Positions 24,804-32,561 of a DNA stretch of 32,561 nt are shown piece by piece. The notes under the pieces are model-generated. The model was given only the letters and a program-made list of their open reading frames with translations, made no database searches and was not told the DNA's origin. The translations under genes were made by a program, and so were the position numbers. The DNA comes from Granulosicoccus sp. (GTDB taxonomy: Bacteria; Pseudomonadota; Gammaproteobacteria; Granulosicoccales; Granulosicoccaceae), in the NCBI GenBank assembly GCA_023301795.1, contig JALZVU010000150.1, positions 1 through 32,561 of the forward strand, written 5' to 3'. Positions within the stretch are counted from its first letter, which is position 1; each line of letters opens with the position of its first letter.

Positions 24804-25139
24804 TCACGCTACCTTTTTATGCGTTTCCTCGAGCTGCTTACTCGTTTTTTCTGTTACGCGTTGCTTATGTAACCGTTCGCCATGATCAAACGTTACGTCA
24901 GCAACGGCGTGCAGTTCCGAGATTTTGTCGAAAGCCAGAGGCTTCTCTTGCTGCTTGGTAGTCGTCTCACGCCATGGCCAGGCTTGCACGCCTTGCTCGA
25001 TTAACTCGCGGGAAAAACCAGCGTCTTCAAGCATTCTGTCACTGCTTTGTAACAATGCTTCACGAACTCTTGTTCGCGCTACGTGGTTCATGTAACGGTT
25101 ATAAGCTTCAGCGATTTTATTCAATTTATTCAACATCAT
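24804..25139 (-). CDS. DUF1127-containing protein, long form
   Basis: A 111-residue protein beginning MMLNKLNKIAEAYNRYMNHV. Residues 20-56 (RTRVREALLQSSDRMLEDAG then FSRELIEQGVQAWPWR) match the short DUF1127/YjiS module, in which an Arg-rich helix precedes a conserved LxDxxLxDIGLSR-like segment. Usual members are 45-75 residues; this one has an extra charged, Lys/Glu/His-rich tail of about 50 residues. AGGAG lies 5 bases before the first ATG (25139). Small DUF1127 proteins in other bacteria affect RNA or phosphate metabolism, but no role is proven here. It is divergent from the GcvA-like gene. Confidence 0.75.
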   Translation of the reverse strand: MMLNKLNKIAEAYNRYMNHVARTRVREALLQSSDRMLEDAGFSRELIEQGVQAWPWRETTTKQQEKPLAFDKISELHAVADVTFDHGERLHKQRVTEKTSKQLEETHKKVA

Positions 25140-25315
25140 ATGTTCTCCTGATTAGCACCATGAAATTTGATTCATCAATCCGCTGCCTGAATCAATACAA
25201 ACTTGGATAACAAGCAATCATTACCCTTAGTGTGTAAGGTAGAGATTGGTACTGGATGCTACAAACGATATTTTCTTAACCTCTGTAGTAGAAGAACTTA
25301 CCTGAGGGTGACAAC

Positions 25316-26296
25316 ATGGCTGGTCCACTTCCTTTGAACGCATTGAATGCGTTTGAAGTTGCAGCGCGACACCAGAGTTTCAGTAAAGCGGCTGAAGAGC
25401 TGCACGTCACCCCTGCAGCTGTTAGTCAGCAGATTCGTATGCTGGAAGAGCTGTTAGGCGTACAGCTTTTTCATAGACTGAATCGCGGTCTTGCCTTAAC
25501 TGATGCTGGAAAATCAGGGCTGGGTAAATTACAAGATGGTTTCAGAAACGTTAGTGAGGCTGTGCAGCAAATCCGGTCAGACAAGCCTGCTGCCAGCCTA
25601 GACGTCTGGATGGCGCCTGCGTTTGCCTCCAAATGGTTGATGCCAAGGCTGCCGCGTTTCATGAAGCTGCATCCAGACATTGATTTGCGTGTGTCTTCCA
25701 GTGTGGAGCTTGTGGATACCGACGAGTCTGCTCCCTCGCTCAGTGAAGAGATCCTGCGCCGTCACGGGGTCGATATTGCTATTCGTTTTGGACGTGGACA
25801 GTACCCGGGTTGTGATGTAGAGCAACTGGTGAGTGTTAGTGTGCAACCGTTGTGTGCGCCATCGTTGTTGAATGATTCACAGCACCCCTTACAGACACCC
25901 AGCGATCTCACTAATCACCTGCTGTTGCACGATGAGACACCGTACGAGGGCAGGCCTGACTGGCAGAGCTGGCTAACGGCTGTGGGCGCTACGGGCGTCG
26001 ATGGGACTAGAGGCTTGCGTTTTAACAGGATGTCTCTGGCCTTGGCAGCAGCCGTTGAAGGGCAGGGTGTGGTGCTGACTCTTGAGCAGCTCGCCATGGA
26101 TGATCTGGACAAGGGGCGATTGGTAATCCCATTCGACTATCCGGTGGCGCTTACTCAGGCTTACCACGTTGTTTCATTGCCCGAGCTGTCGAATGATGAA
26201 CGTGTAGTGATGTTTAAGCGTTGGTTGTTCGACGAAGTGGGACGCGACAAGGGACGGAAACAAACGGTCAACAGTACTACTGAAAAAAGGGCATAA
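25316..26296 (+). CDS. GcvA-like LysR-family regulator
   Basis: A 326-residue LysR regulator starting MAGPLPLNALNAFEVAARHQ, the typical GcvA/AmpR-group opening. The helix-turn-helix is AAEELHVTPAAVSQQIRMLE and the linker LFHRLNRGLALTDAG is normal. The effector domain has WLMPRLPRF, the GcvA-group motif, and GVDIAIRFGRG. Such regulators control glycine cleavage, beta-lactamase or other catabolic genes; no target is next to it except the divergent DUF1127 gene. A symmetric TTAC-N9-GTAA lies at 25221-25237 in the divergent region and could be its site. Its stop codon overlaps the A-run of the rpoH terminator. Confidence 0.9.
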   Translation: MAGPLPLNALNAFEVAARHQSFSKAAEELHVTPAAVSQQIRMLEELLGVQLFHRLNRGLALTDAGKSGLGKLQDGFRNVSEAVQQIRSDKPAASLDVWMAPAFASKWLMPRLPRFMKLHPDIDLRVSSSVELVDTDESAPSLSEEILRRHGVDIAIRFGRGQYPGCDVEQLVSVSVQPLCAPSLLNDSQHPLQTPSDLTNHLLLHDETPYEGRPDWQSWLTAVGATGVDGTRGLRFNRMSLALAAAVEGQGVVLTLEQLAMDDLDKGRLVIPFDYPVALTQAYHVVSLPELSNDERVVMFKRWLFDEVGRDKGRKQTVNSTTEKRA

Positions 26297-26326
26297 AAAA
26301 GGCCGCTAGGGGGGAACCCAGCGGCC
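26295..26326 (-). terminator. Intrinsic terminator of rpoH
   Basis: GGCCGCT (26301-26307) pairs with AGCGGCC (26320-26326), with a further GGG/CCC pairing inside. On the minus strand the stem is followed by six U from the A-run at 26295-26300, so it is a classical terminator for rpoH. It may also slow transcription leaving the GcvA-like gene. Confidence 0.85.
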
Positions 26327-26351
26327 TCGCATCGTACTTGTCTAAAGGAGC

Positions 26352-27224
26352 TTACGCAGCAGCCATCAAGTGTGACTTGATCTTCTTCATTGCTGCCTTC
26401 TCGATCTGACGAATTCGCTCAGCAGACACACCGTACTCGTCCGCCAGCTCATGAAGCGTGGACTTCTGATCTTCGAGCCAGCGACGTTGCAGGATCGCAC
26501 GACTTCTGTCATCAAGAATATCCATTCCTGCCGCCAGACCATCGTGCGAGTTACTACGCCCATCTTCACGTTCCAGAATAATCGACGGATCATCCTGCTC
26601 CTGAAACAACATGTCAGAAGGTGAAAGACTAACCCGGTCTTCGCTGGAACCGACTGGCGCATCAAACGCGCTGTCGTGCCCGTGCATACGGGATTCCATC
26701 TCGACAACCACTTTCTGGTCAACGCCCAGGTCTTCAGCTACCGCTGCAACTTCATCCTGGCTGAACCAGTTGAGCTGCTTCTTGGCGCTGCGCAACTTGA
26801 AAAACAGTTTTCGCTGAGACTTGGTGGTGGCGACTTTCACGATGCGCCAGTTCTTAATGACGAATTCATGGATTTCGGCGCGAATCCAATGGACTGCAAA
26901 TGAGATCAGCCGCACACCGACATCGGGGTCGAAACGCTTGACGGCTTTCATCAGGCCGATGTTGCCTTCTTGAATAAGATCTGCCATTGGCAGACCATAG
27001 CCTTTGTAGGTACGTGCGATATGGACAACGAATCTCAGCTGAGACATAACTAGCTGACGGGCAGCATCGAGATCTTCGTTTTCGCGCAATCGTCTTGCCA
27101 GGCTTTGCTCCTGCTCGACCGTTAGCAGGTCGATGGAGGCAATCTTGGACATATAGCTATTGAGGTCATCTGTGATAACCGGAATAGCCATGGCATTATT
27201 GTTGATGGTCAGGGCATTACTCAT
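26352..27224 (-). CDS. rpoH: RNA polymerase heat-shock sigma factor RpoH (sigma-32)
   Basis: A 290-residue sigma-70 family factor from the ATG at 27224, preceded by GGAGA. It directs polymerase to heat-shock promoters. Region 2 shows LPMADLIQEGNIGLMKAVKR; the diagnostic RpoH box reads QRKLFFKLR (137-145), one residue off the usual QRKLFFNLR; region 4 includes LADEYGVSAERIRQIEKAAM. An in-frame ATG at 27266 would start inside the CIRCE operator and is rejected. It follows ftsY-ftsE-ftsX, the classical gammaproteobacterial order. Upstream, a perfect CIRCE and an overlapping RpoE-like promoter suggest transcriptional control by HrcA and sigma-E. A strong terminator closes the gene. Confidence 0.98.
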   Translation of the reverse strand: MSNALTINNNAMAIPVITDDLNSYMSKIASIDLLTVEQEQSLARRLRENEDLDAARQLVMSQLRFVVHIARTYKGYGLPMADLIQEGNIGLMKAVKRFDPDVGVRLISFAVHWIRAEIHEFVIKNWRIVKVATTKSQRKLFFKLRSAKKQLNWFSQDEVAAVAEDLGVDQKVVVEMESRMHGHDSAFDAPVGSSEDRVSLSPSDMLFQEQDDPSIILEREDGRSNSHDGLAAGMDILDDRSRAILQRRWLEDQKSTLHELADEYGVSAERIRQIEKAAMKKIKSHLMAAA

Positions 27225-27259
27225 AATTTGTATCTCCAACAACCGTCGGGTCAAGTATT

Positions 27260-27286
27260 TTAGCACTCAGCATGTAAGAGTGCTAA
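27260..27286. promoter_or_regulatory. CIRCE operator (HrcA site) upstream of rpoH
   Basis: TTAGCACTC (27260-27268), nine bases, then GAGTGCTAA (27278-27286): an exact match to the CIRCE consensus TTAGCACTC-N9-GAGTGCTAA bound by the heat-shock repressor HrcA. It ends 35 bases before the rpoH start codon and covers the -10 box and probable start point of the promoter at 27275-27302, an ideal place for repression. Confidence 0.93.
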
Positions 27287-27302
27287 TTATCGACTAAGTT
27301 CC
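27275..27302 (-). promoter_or_regulatory. RpoE (sigma-E)-like promoter of rpoH
   Basis: On the minus strand GGAACTT (27302-27296) is followed by 16 bases and TCTTA (27279-27275). The sigma-E consensus is GGAACTT-N15/16-TCTGA or TCAAA, so the -35 box is perfect and the -10 box has one change. E. coli rpoH also has a sigma-E promoter. Transcription would start near 27268, within CIRCE, giving a leader of about 43 bases. Confidence 0.6.
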
Positions 27303-27394
27303 GCCCAAGTTTACCGCTTTCAACGTTAAATAATCGTTACTTGGACAACTAATAATCCTTACGAAAACAACAGTTTGTTGGATTTATGCAAGCT

Positions 27395-28378
27395 TTACTG
27401 TCGATGTGTTAACTGTCGTGACGGTCGGTAAAGACTGCCAATAGCTCCCACCAGTCCAAGGACCACGGACAGGGCTAATACGATCAAAATCTGTGTCAGT
27501 TCAGGCATCTTCAGTGCAAATGTACTTTGGTACAACGAAGACAAGTTATCGGCCGGTTGGCGTATAGCATTGAGCGCGAGTAGCGCTATTGTGCAAGCTA
27601 CTATTCCACCCAGAAATCCATACAATGCGCCGGTATACACAATAGGCCGGTTTACAAACTGCGCGGGTGCGCCGAGCAGGCTCGCTACTTCCATTTCCGC
27701 GCGTCGACGTGATAGCTCCAGGCGTATGGTGTTGCCGATGACGAGGAGGGCGGTGAGTGTCAGAAAGGCCGCTAACAGGCCTCCTACCCATTTCACCAGC
27801 GTCACGAGAGCTTCAAGTCGCCTTACCCACCGCAAATCCAGCTGTACCAGGACCACATCAGGTAGTTCGCGTAAAGATTGAGCCAGAGATTCAATTTGTG
27901 ATGCGTTTACGGCGTCGGTCTGTGGGTACACAATAATCGCACCGGGCAATGGGTTGGCCCCCAGAGCCTCTATGGCGCTGCGAATATCAGTTTGTTCAGC
28001 GAGCATGGCTAACGCCTGTTCGCGTGAGATGTAGTCTGTATCCTCAACACCTGAGCGTGATCGCCAGGCGGTGGCCAGCGACGCACCGTCGATATCGTTG
28101 ACCGTGTCAGCAAGGTAGGCAGTCAGGCTCTCGCCTTGCAGTGATCGTTCACTTAAGTCGGCTAGCAATGTGCTGGCAAAGTACAGAATAAAGGGTAGCG
28201 ATAGTGTGATGCCGAGCACCAGCAATGTGCTTAGACTGGCTAGTTTTCTGGATTTTAACTGCCGAATGCTTTGCGCCAGTGCATAGCCGCGTTTAGTGTA
28301 TGCCCAGCGGGGGCCTTGAACATTCAGCGGAGCAGCTGGCTGGTTTTTGCCGGCTCTGGTTCTCATTTTAGTTGCCAT
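27395..28378 (-). CDS. ftsX: Cell-division protein FtsX
   Basis: A 327-residue inner-membrane partner of FtsE; the FtsEX complex at the division septum regulates peptidoglycan hydrolases. The layout is typical: a cytoplasmic N-terminal tail, first span at about 51-72, a periplasmic domain (about 75-175) with YISREQALAMLAEQ and ALGANPLPGAIIV, then three spans in the C-terminal half with NTIRLELSRRRAEMEVASLL between the second and third. It begins 10 bases after ftsE. A weak stem (27368-27380, CAACA/TGTTG with a short T-run on the minus strand) follows, perhaps a partial terminator before rpoH. Confidence 0.96.
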   Translation of the reverse strand: MATKMRTRAGKNQPAAPLNVQGPRWAYTKRGYALAQSIRQLKSRKLASLSTLLVLGITLSLPFILYFASTLLADLSERSLQGESLTAYLADTVNDIDGASLATAWRSRSGVEDTDYISREQALAMLAEQTDIRSAIEALGANPLPGAIIVYPQTDAVNASQIESLAQSLRELPDVVLVQLDLRWVRRLEALVTLVKWVGGLLAAFLTLTALLVIGNTIRLELSRRRAEMEVASLLGAPAQFVNRPIVYTGALYGFLGGIVACTIALLALNAIRQPADNLSSLYQSTFALKMPELTQILIVLALSVVLGLVGAIGSLYRPSRQLTHRQ

Positions 28379-28388
28379 CCAGAAGTGC

Positions 28389-29147
28389 CTAGTCGTTCTG
28401 TGAATTCATGGCATCACCGGTATGGCCTGCAGCCTGTGTAATCACGGCACTATTGCCACTGCCTAGTTGGCCTTTTGAGAGTGTCAGGCGTGGAAAGCTG
28501 AAGCTGTCCAGCAGCGACTGATCGTGGGTGGCAAACAAGACGGTGACTCCTGACGCATTGAAGTGCATTAGTAGTTGCATAATTTCAGCGCTGATATCGC
28601 TGTCCAGGTTACCGGTAGGCTCGTCTGCAAGCAGTATTTTGGGCCGTGCCACCACTGCCCGGGCAATTCCTACACGTTGCTGCTCACCACCCGAAAGCGT
28701 TATCGGCAAGTCTGAAGCTTTGTCGCTCAAGCCCACTTTCTTCAGCGCCGCATTCACCCGTATACCGATATCTTCGTAGCGATAACCGCCAATGATGAGA
28801 GGAAGGGCGATGTTGTCAAACACATTTCTATCATTAAGTAGCTGATTATCTTGAAAAATAATTCCCATCTGCTGTCTCAGTGCTGCTTCCTGGCGCACTC
28901 GTAGCTGGCTGTAAGCGATATTGCCCACTTGTATGTCGCCGGCGCTCGGACGAGCTAGCCGTGCAATGAGCCTTAGCAGTGAGCTTTTGCCGGCGCCAGA
29001 ATGCCCGGTCAGGAATGTAAACGATCTGGACTCGAGTTTGAACGATACGTCATTCAGCGCAAAACGCCCTGGCTGGTATTCGAGGCTAACGTGGTCGAAG
29101 GCAATCACAGTGTGGGCTCGAAAGCGCGCGATCCGAAATAGGAACAT
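28389..29147 (-). CDS. ftsE: Cell-division ATP-binding protein FtsE
   Basis: The ATPase of the FtsEX complex, 252 residues as drawn. Walker A GHSGAGKSS (48-56), Q-loop IIFQDNQLL, ABC signature LSGGEQQRVGIARA and Walker B ILLADEPTGNLD followed by TVLFATHDQ are all intact. Typical FtsE starts M-I-x-F-x-x-V-S; the matching point here is a GTG at 29108, which would give 239 residues, so the ATG at 29147 may be too early. Neither candidate has a strong Shine-Dalgarno sequence. The C-terminal tail after residue 230 (GSGNSAVITQAAGHTGDAMN) is an extension beyond the usual 222 residues. Confidence 0.95.
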   Translation of the reverse strand: MFLFRIARFRAHTVIAFDHVSLEYQPGRFALNDVSFKLESRSFTFLTGHSGAGKSSLLRLIARLARPSAGDIQVGNIAYSQLRVRQEAALRQQMGIIFQDNQLLNDRNVFDNIALPLIIGGYRYEDIGIRVNAALKKVGLSDKASDLPITLSGGEQQRVGIARAVVARPKILLADEPTGNLDSDISAEIMQLLMHFNASGVTVLFATHDQSLLDSFSFPRLTLSKGQLGSGNSAVITQAAGHTGDAMNSQND

Positions 29148-29220
29148 CCGTAAACGAGTATAGGACGAGTTTGGAAAATGGGAATCCGGCTCCTTAGCTT
29201 TTCTAAGCCGCGTCAGTTAG

Positions 29221-29246
29221 CTCTCGTTCCAAATTATTCACGAGAG
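29221..29246. repeat. 7-bp inverted repeat between ftsY and ftsE
   Basis: CTCTCGT (29221-29227) and ACGAGAG (29240-29246) are exact complements around a 12-base AT-rich spacer. The pair lies in the 120-base gap between ftsY and ftsE, where many gammaproteobacteria have overlapping genes. It could be a protein-binding site or a weak hairpin; there is no T-run. Confidence 0.4.
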
Positions 29247-29267
29247 TTGCAAGCTGTCACCGCAGTG

Positions 29268-30245
29268 TTAGTCTTGCGTGCTAGATAACAGAGCGTTGAC
29301 ATAACGCTGCGCCTCGAATACCTCCAGATCTTCGACCTGCTCACCTACGCCGATGAACCTTATCGGCAGTCCGAGCTTCTCAGCGATGGCAAAGATAACA
29401 CCACCTTTGGCGGTGCCATCCAGCTTTGTGACCACCATGCCTGTCAGGTCCATGGTCTCGTGAAATTGTACCGCCTGATTCAGCGCATTCTGGCCGGTAC
29501 CACCATCGAGCACGATAAGGGTTTCGTGGGGGGCTGTAGGGTCTACTTTTCCGATAACGCGCTTTACCTTGCGCAGTTCTTCCATCAGATTGGTTTGGGT
29601 GTGCAGTCGCCCAGCAGTATCCGCTATGACAACATCAATCCCGCGCGACTGAGCCGATTGCACTGCATCGAAGATCACGGAAGCCGAGTCGGCACCGCTG
29701 CCTTGGGACACAACAGGGACATTGTTACGTTCGCCCCAGGTTTGCAATTGCTCAACTGCTGCTGCGCGAAAGGTATCGCCAGCTGCCAACATGACACTTT
29801 TGCCACCTTCCTGCAATTGCTTGGCAAGTTTGCCAATCGTTGTGGTCTTGCCAGATCCGTTGACGCCTACTACCAGAATGACAAACGGAGTTTGTTGTTC
29901 GGGTATTTCCAGTGGCTCCTCCACGGGCAGGAGTAGCTCGGTAAGCTCGCGCACAAGAGCAACTTTAAGAGCGCTTGAATCGCTCACCTCTGATCGACCC
30001 ACTTGCCGGTTCAAGGCGTTCATCACCCGTGACGTGGCGTCAACGCCGACATCGGCCATGATTAACTGACTTTCGAGTTCCTCCAGCAAGTCAGCGTCGA
30101 TTGGCTTGTTGCCAAGCATGAAATCGAGCAGATTATCGCGGAACTTGGAGCGCGTCCGGACCAGTTTCTGGTCCAGTGTAGCCGCCACTTCAGGGGTTTC
30201 GGTGCGTTGTTCTTTCTGGCGCTTGAGAAAGCTGAAAATACCCAT
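29268..30245 (-). CDS. ftsY: Signal recognition particle receptor FtsY
   Basis: A 325-residue SRP GTPase that docks ribosome-SRP complexes at the membrane SecYEG site. From the ATG at 30245 it begins MGIFSFLKRQ, the usual amphipathic membrane-targeting start; an in-frame ATG at 30296 adds 17 non-family residues. The helical N domain (about 20-110) is followed by the G domain: GVNGSGKTTT (G1, 127-136), DTFRAAA, VIADTAGRLHT (G3), VVTKLDGTAKGG (G4) and the closing GVGEQVEDL. It lacks the long acidic A domain of E. coli FtsY. First gene of the ftsY-ftsE-ftsX-rpoH group and divergent from rsmD. Confidence 0.97.
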   Translation of the reverse strand: MGIFSFLKRQKEQRTETPEVAATLDQKLVRTRSKFRDNLLDFMLGNKPIDADLLEELESQLIMADVGVDATSRVMNALNRQVGRSEVSDSSALKVALVRELTELLLPVEEPLEIPEQQTPFVILVVGVNGSGKTTTIGKLAKQLQEGGKSVMLAAGDTFRAAAVEQLQTWGERNNVPVVSQGSGADSASVIFDAVQSAQSRGIDVVIADTAGRLHTQTNLMEELRKVKRVIGKVDPTAPHETLIVLDGGTGQNALNQAVQFHETMDLTGMVVTKLDGTAKGGVIFAIAEKLGLPIRFIGVGEQVEDLEVFEAQRYVNALLSSTQD

Positions 30246-30438
30246 TGAGTTGTTCTGGACAGGTCCGCAGTTATCAATAAGAATACAAAAGCTCATTATG
30301 GTGATGAGCTCGACAATAATATAAGAGTATGCGCGATGTGCTGGTTACTCAAGACAACAATTTACGGTCACATGACTTGCTGTGCCCTTTCAACCGCATC
30401 TGGATGGTTATCTGTGTTGATTTCTCAGCACTAGCGTC

Positions 30439-31122
30439 ATGACAAGACATTCCAAAGTAGCTTCGAAGCGACACACTAAAGCCAAGGCAGCCCCTCCAGG
30501 GCGGGTGCGCATTATCGCGGGCCGCTGGCGTGGGCGAAAGTTGGCCGTACCTGTCGTCGATGGTTTGCGCCCCACCGGCGACAGACTAAGGGAAACTTTG
30601 TTCAGCTGGTTGCATTCGCATATTGCAGGCGCCCGATGCCTGGATTTGTTTGCAGGCTCTGGAGCACTGGGATTTGAGGCCCTGTCGCGTTACGCCGCCA
30701 GTGTGGTGTTCGTAGAATCTGACTCAACTGCTTATCGATCTCTGACTCAATCGTGTGACACGCTGGGTATTCACCGGGCGAAAACGATGCCGGATCTTGC
30801 AAATTTGACTGAAAACGATGGCGGCAGTGCTCATCTGTATGCGGGACCTGCATTGCAGGCGATCGATGTCTGGAAGGGTGGGGATGAGCGACCGCTGTTC
30901 GATCTTGTGTTCATCGACCCGCCTTTTCGGCTGGGCTGCCAGTGGGAGATGTTGGCAAGGCTTGCACCCTTGCTGCTGGCACAAAACGCCCGGATCTACC
31001 TGGAATCACCGAGTGATCAGCCTATTCCCGAGGCATTGCCGGCGGGCTGTGACATTATTCGTGAAAAATGTCTGGGGGATGTCACTGCGCACCTTGTACA
31101 CTTTGCCTGCACGTCACGATAA
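30439..31122 (+). CDS. rsmD: 16S rRNA (guanine(966)-N(2))-methyltransferase RsmD
   Basis: A 227-residue rRNA methyltransferase acting on G966 of 16S rRNA during 30S assembly. Family motifs: RIIAGRWRGRKLAVP near the start, LRPTGDRLRETLFSWL, the SAM-binding DLFAGSGALGFEAL (69-82) and the catalytic DPPF at 160-163. The first 20 residues are Lys/Arg-rich and probably disordered. The gene is divergent from ftsY across about 190 bases, the standard arrangement in gammaproteobacteria, which supports the assignment. Confidence 0.96.
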   Translation: MTRHSKVASKRHTKAKAAPPGRVRIIAGRWRGRKLAVPVVDGLRPTGDRLRETLFSWLHSHIAGARCLDLFAGSGALGFEALSRYAASVVFVESDSTAYRSLTQSCDTLGIHRAKTMPDLANLTENDGGSAHLYAGPALQAIDVWKGGDERPLFDLVFIDPPFRLGCQWEMLARLAPLLLAQNARIYLESPSDQPIPEALPAGCDIIREKCLGDVTAHLVHFACTSR

Positions 31123-31226
31123 GCGTTAAGTTGCTGATATGATCATCAAGATACGTCTTTTTGCGTTGCAAAATAACAGTATTTAGCCCAAAATTCACGA
31201 TCGAATAACGAGTGTGCACCCCACCC

Positions 31227-31733
31227 ATGCGTGTTACTGCCATTTATCCCGGGACTTTTGATCCCATGACTGTCGGCCACATCGATGTAGCGCGGCGAGC
31301 CAGCAGCATGTTTGACGATCTCATCGTCGCAGTTGCCGCCAGCACGAACAAAGGTCCGTACTTCTCTCTTGAGGAGCGCGTTGATATGGCCACCCTCATT
31401 CTGGAAGACTTGGAGAACGTGACTGTTCAGTCCTTCAGTGGATTATTGATGGACTATGCGCGCGACGTGCCAAGCCGCGTCATCGTTCGTGGCTTGCGTG
31501 CCATCTCTGATTTTGAATATGAAGTGCAGATTGCGGGCGTTAACCGGCATCTGGCTCCCGAGGTCGAGACTGTATTTATCGCAGCTGCTCAGGAATACAC
31601 CTTTTTATCCTCTAGCATCGTAAGAGAGATAGCAAGAATGCATGGCGATGTTAGTGAATTTGTTCACCCGGTGGTGATTGATGCTTTTGCCAGACGCCAG
31701 CAACTTGCAAGCAATAGCAACAACAACAGATAA
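31227..31733 (+). CDS. coaD: Phosphopantetheine adenylyltransferase CoaD
   Basis: A 168-residue cytoplasmic enzyme that adenylates 4'-phosphopantetheine, the fourth step of coenzyme A synthesis. The nucleotidyltransferase motif is IYPGTFDPMTVGH (residues 6-18, with Thr 10 and His 18), then VIVRGLRAISDFEYE and the C-terminal FLSSSIVREIA, which matches the ISSTxIR motif. I prefer the ATG at 31227 because the family begins M-x-x-A-I-Y-P-G; an in-frame GTG at 31212 would add five residues. The ribosome-binding site is weak. It is followed after 12 bases by a ferredoxin gene, as in Pseudomonas. Confidence 0.97.
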   Translation: MRVTAIYPGTFDPMTVGHIDVARRASSMFDDLIVAVAASTNKGPYFSLEERVDMATLILEDLENVTVQSFSGLLMDYARDVPSRVIVRGLRAISDFEYEVQIAGVNRHLAPEVETVFIAAAQEYTFLSSSIVREIARMHGDVSEFVHPVVIDAFARRQQLASNSNNNR

Positions 31734-32485
<752 letters not shown>

Positions 32486-32561
32486 TGGCTGTGCAGTAAG
32501 CTCAAGGCGCTGTTTGGGTAAGACTGATGGCGCAAACCTCTTGCTGGGGACTAGGCCTAGG

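Noticed and set aside
32486-32561. Possible gene start at the right edge (ATG at 32527, MAQTSCWGLGLG) or end of a minus-strand gene
   Set aside because: Too short to judge: both strands have open frames here and no ribosome-binding site or motif decides between them.

Overview
The window looks like a stretch of core chromosome from a gammaproteobacterium, probably an aerobic and perhaps marine one. The best evidence is gene order: rsmD divergent from ftsY-ftsE-ftsX-rpoH, then coaD and a YfhL-type ferredoxin, plus a cox cluster in the order known from Pseudomonas-like bacteria (coxB, ctaD, small membrane protein, ctaG, coxC, DUF2909 on the opposite strand, surf1, Sco-like, ctaB). I saw no rRNA, tRNA, CRISPR array, phage genes or transposase gene. 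Genus cannot be told from the sequence.

Layout. 1-7016 is a mixed metabolic and stress region: the 5' end of a secreted protein, a LysR/EEP-hydrolase/LysE-type exporter group, an aldo/keto reductase, a glutathione S-transferase, a small MITE-like element, a Sec-exported MsrA, a glutathionyl-hydroquinone reductase and PlsY. 7059-8556 holds a BioC-like methyltransferase and a DUF2244 membrane protein. 8782-16451 encodes an aa3/caa3-type cytochrome c oxidase (subunit II carries its own heme c) with assembly factors CtaG, SURF1, a Sco-like protein and heme O synthase CtaB. Heme A synthase (ctaA) is missing from its expected place.

16463-20962, on the minus strand, is a tight four-gene operon: periplasmic cupredoxin-like protein, membrane GGDEF/EAL protein, DUF3034 protein, and a truncated hemoglobin with a lipoprotein signal. 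A divergent NhaR-like LysR regulator sits upstream. This is the best candidate for an under-described system: copper and heme proteins predicted outside the cytoplasm next to a transmembrane c-di-GMP enzyme that probably acts as a phosphodiesterase. A PhoB/OmpR-type two-component pair, a long DUF1127 protein and a GcvA-like LysR regulator follow.

26352-30245 carries rpoH, ftsX, ftsE and ftsY on the minus strand. A perfect CIRCE operator (27260-27286) overlaps a RpoE-like promoter just ahead of rpoH, suggesting that HrcA and the envelope-stress sigma factor both control the heat-shock sigma factor. 30439-32485 holds rsmD, coaD, a ferredoxin and a gamma-glutamylcyclotransferase-like protein.
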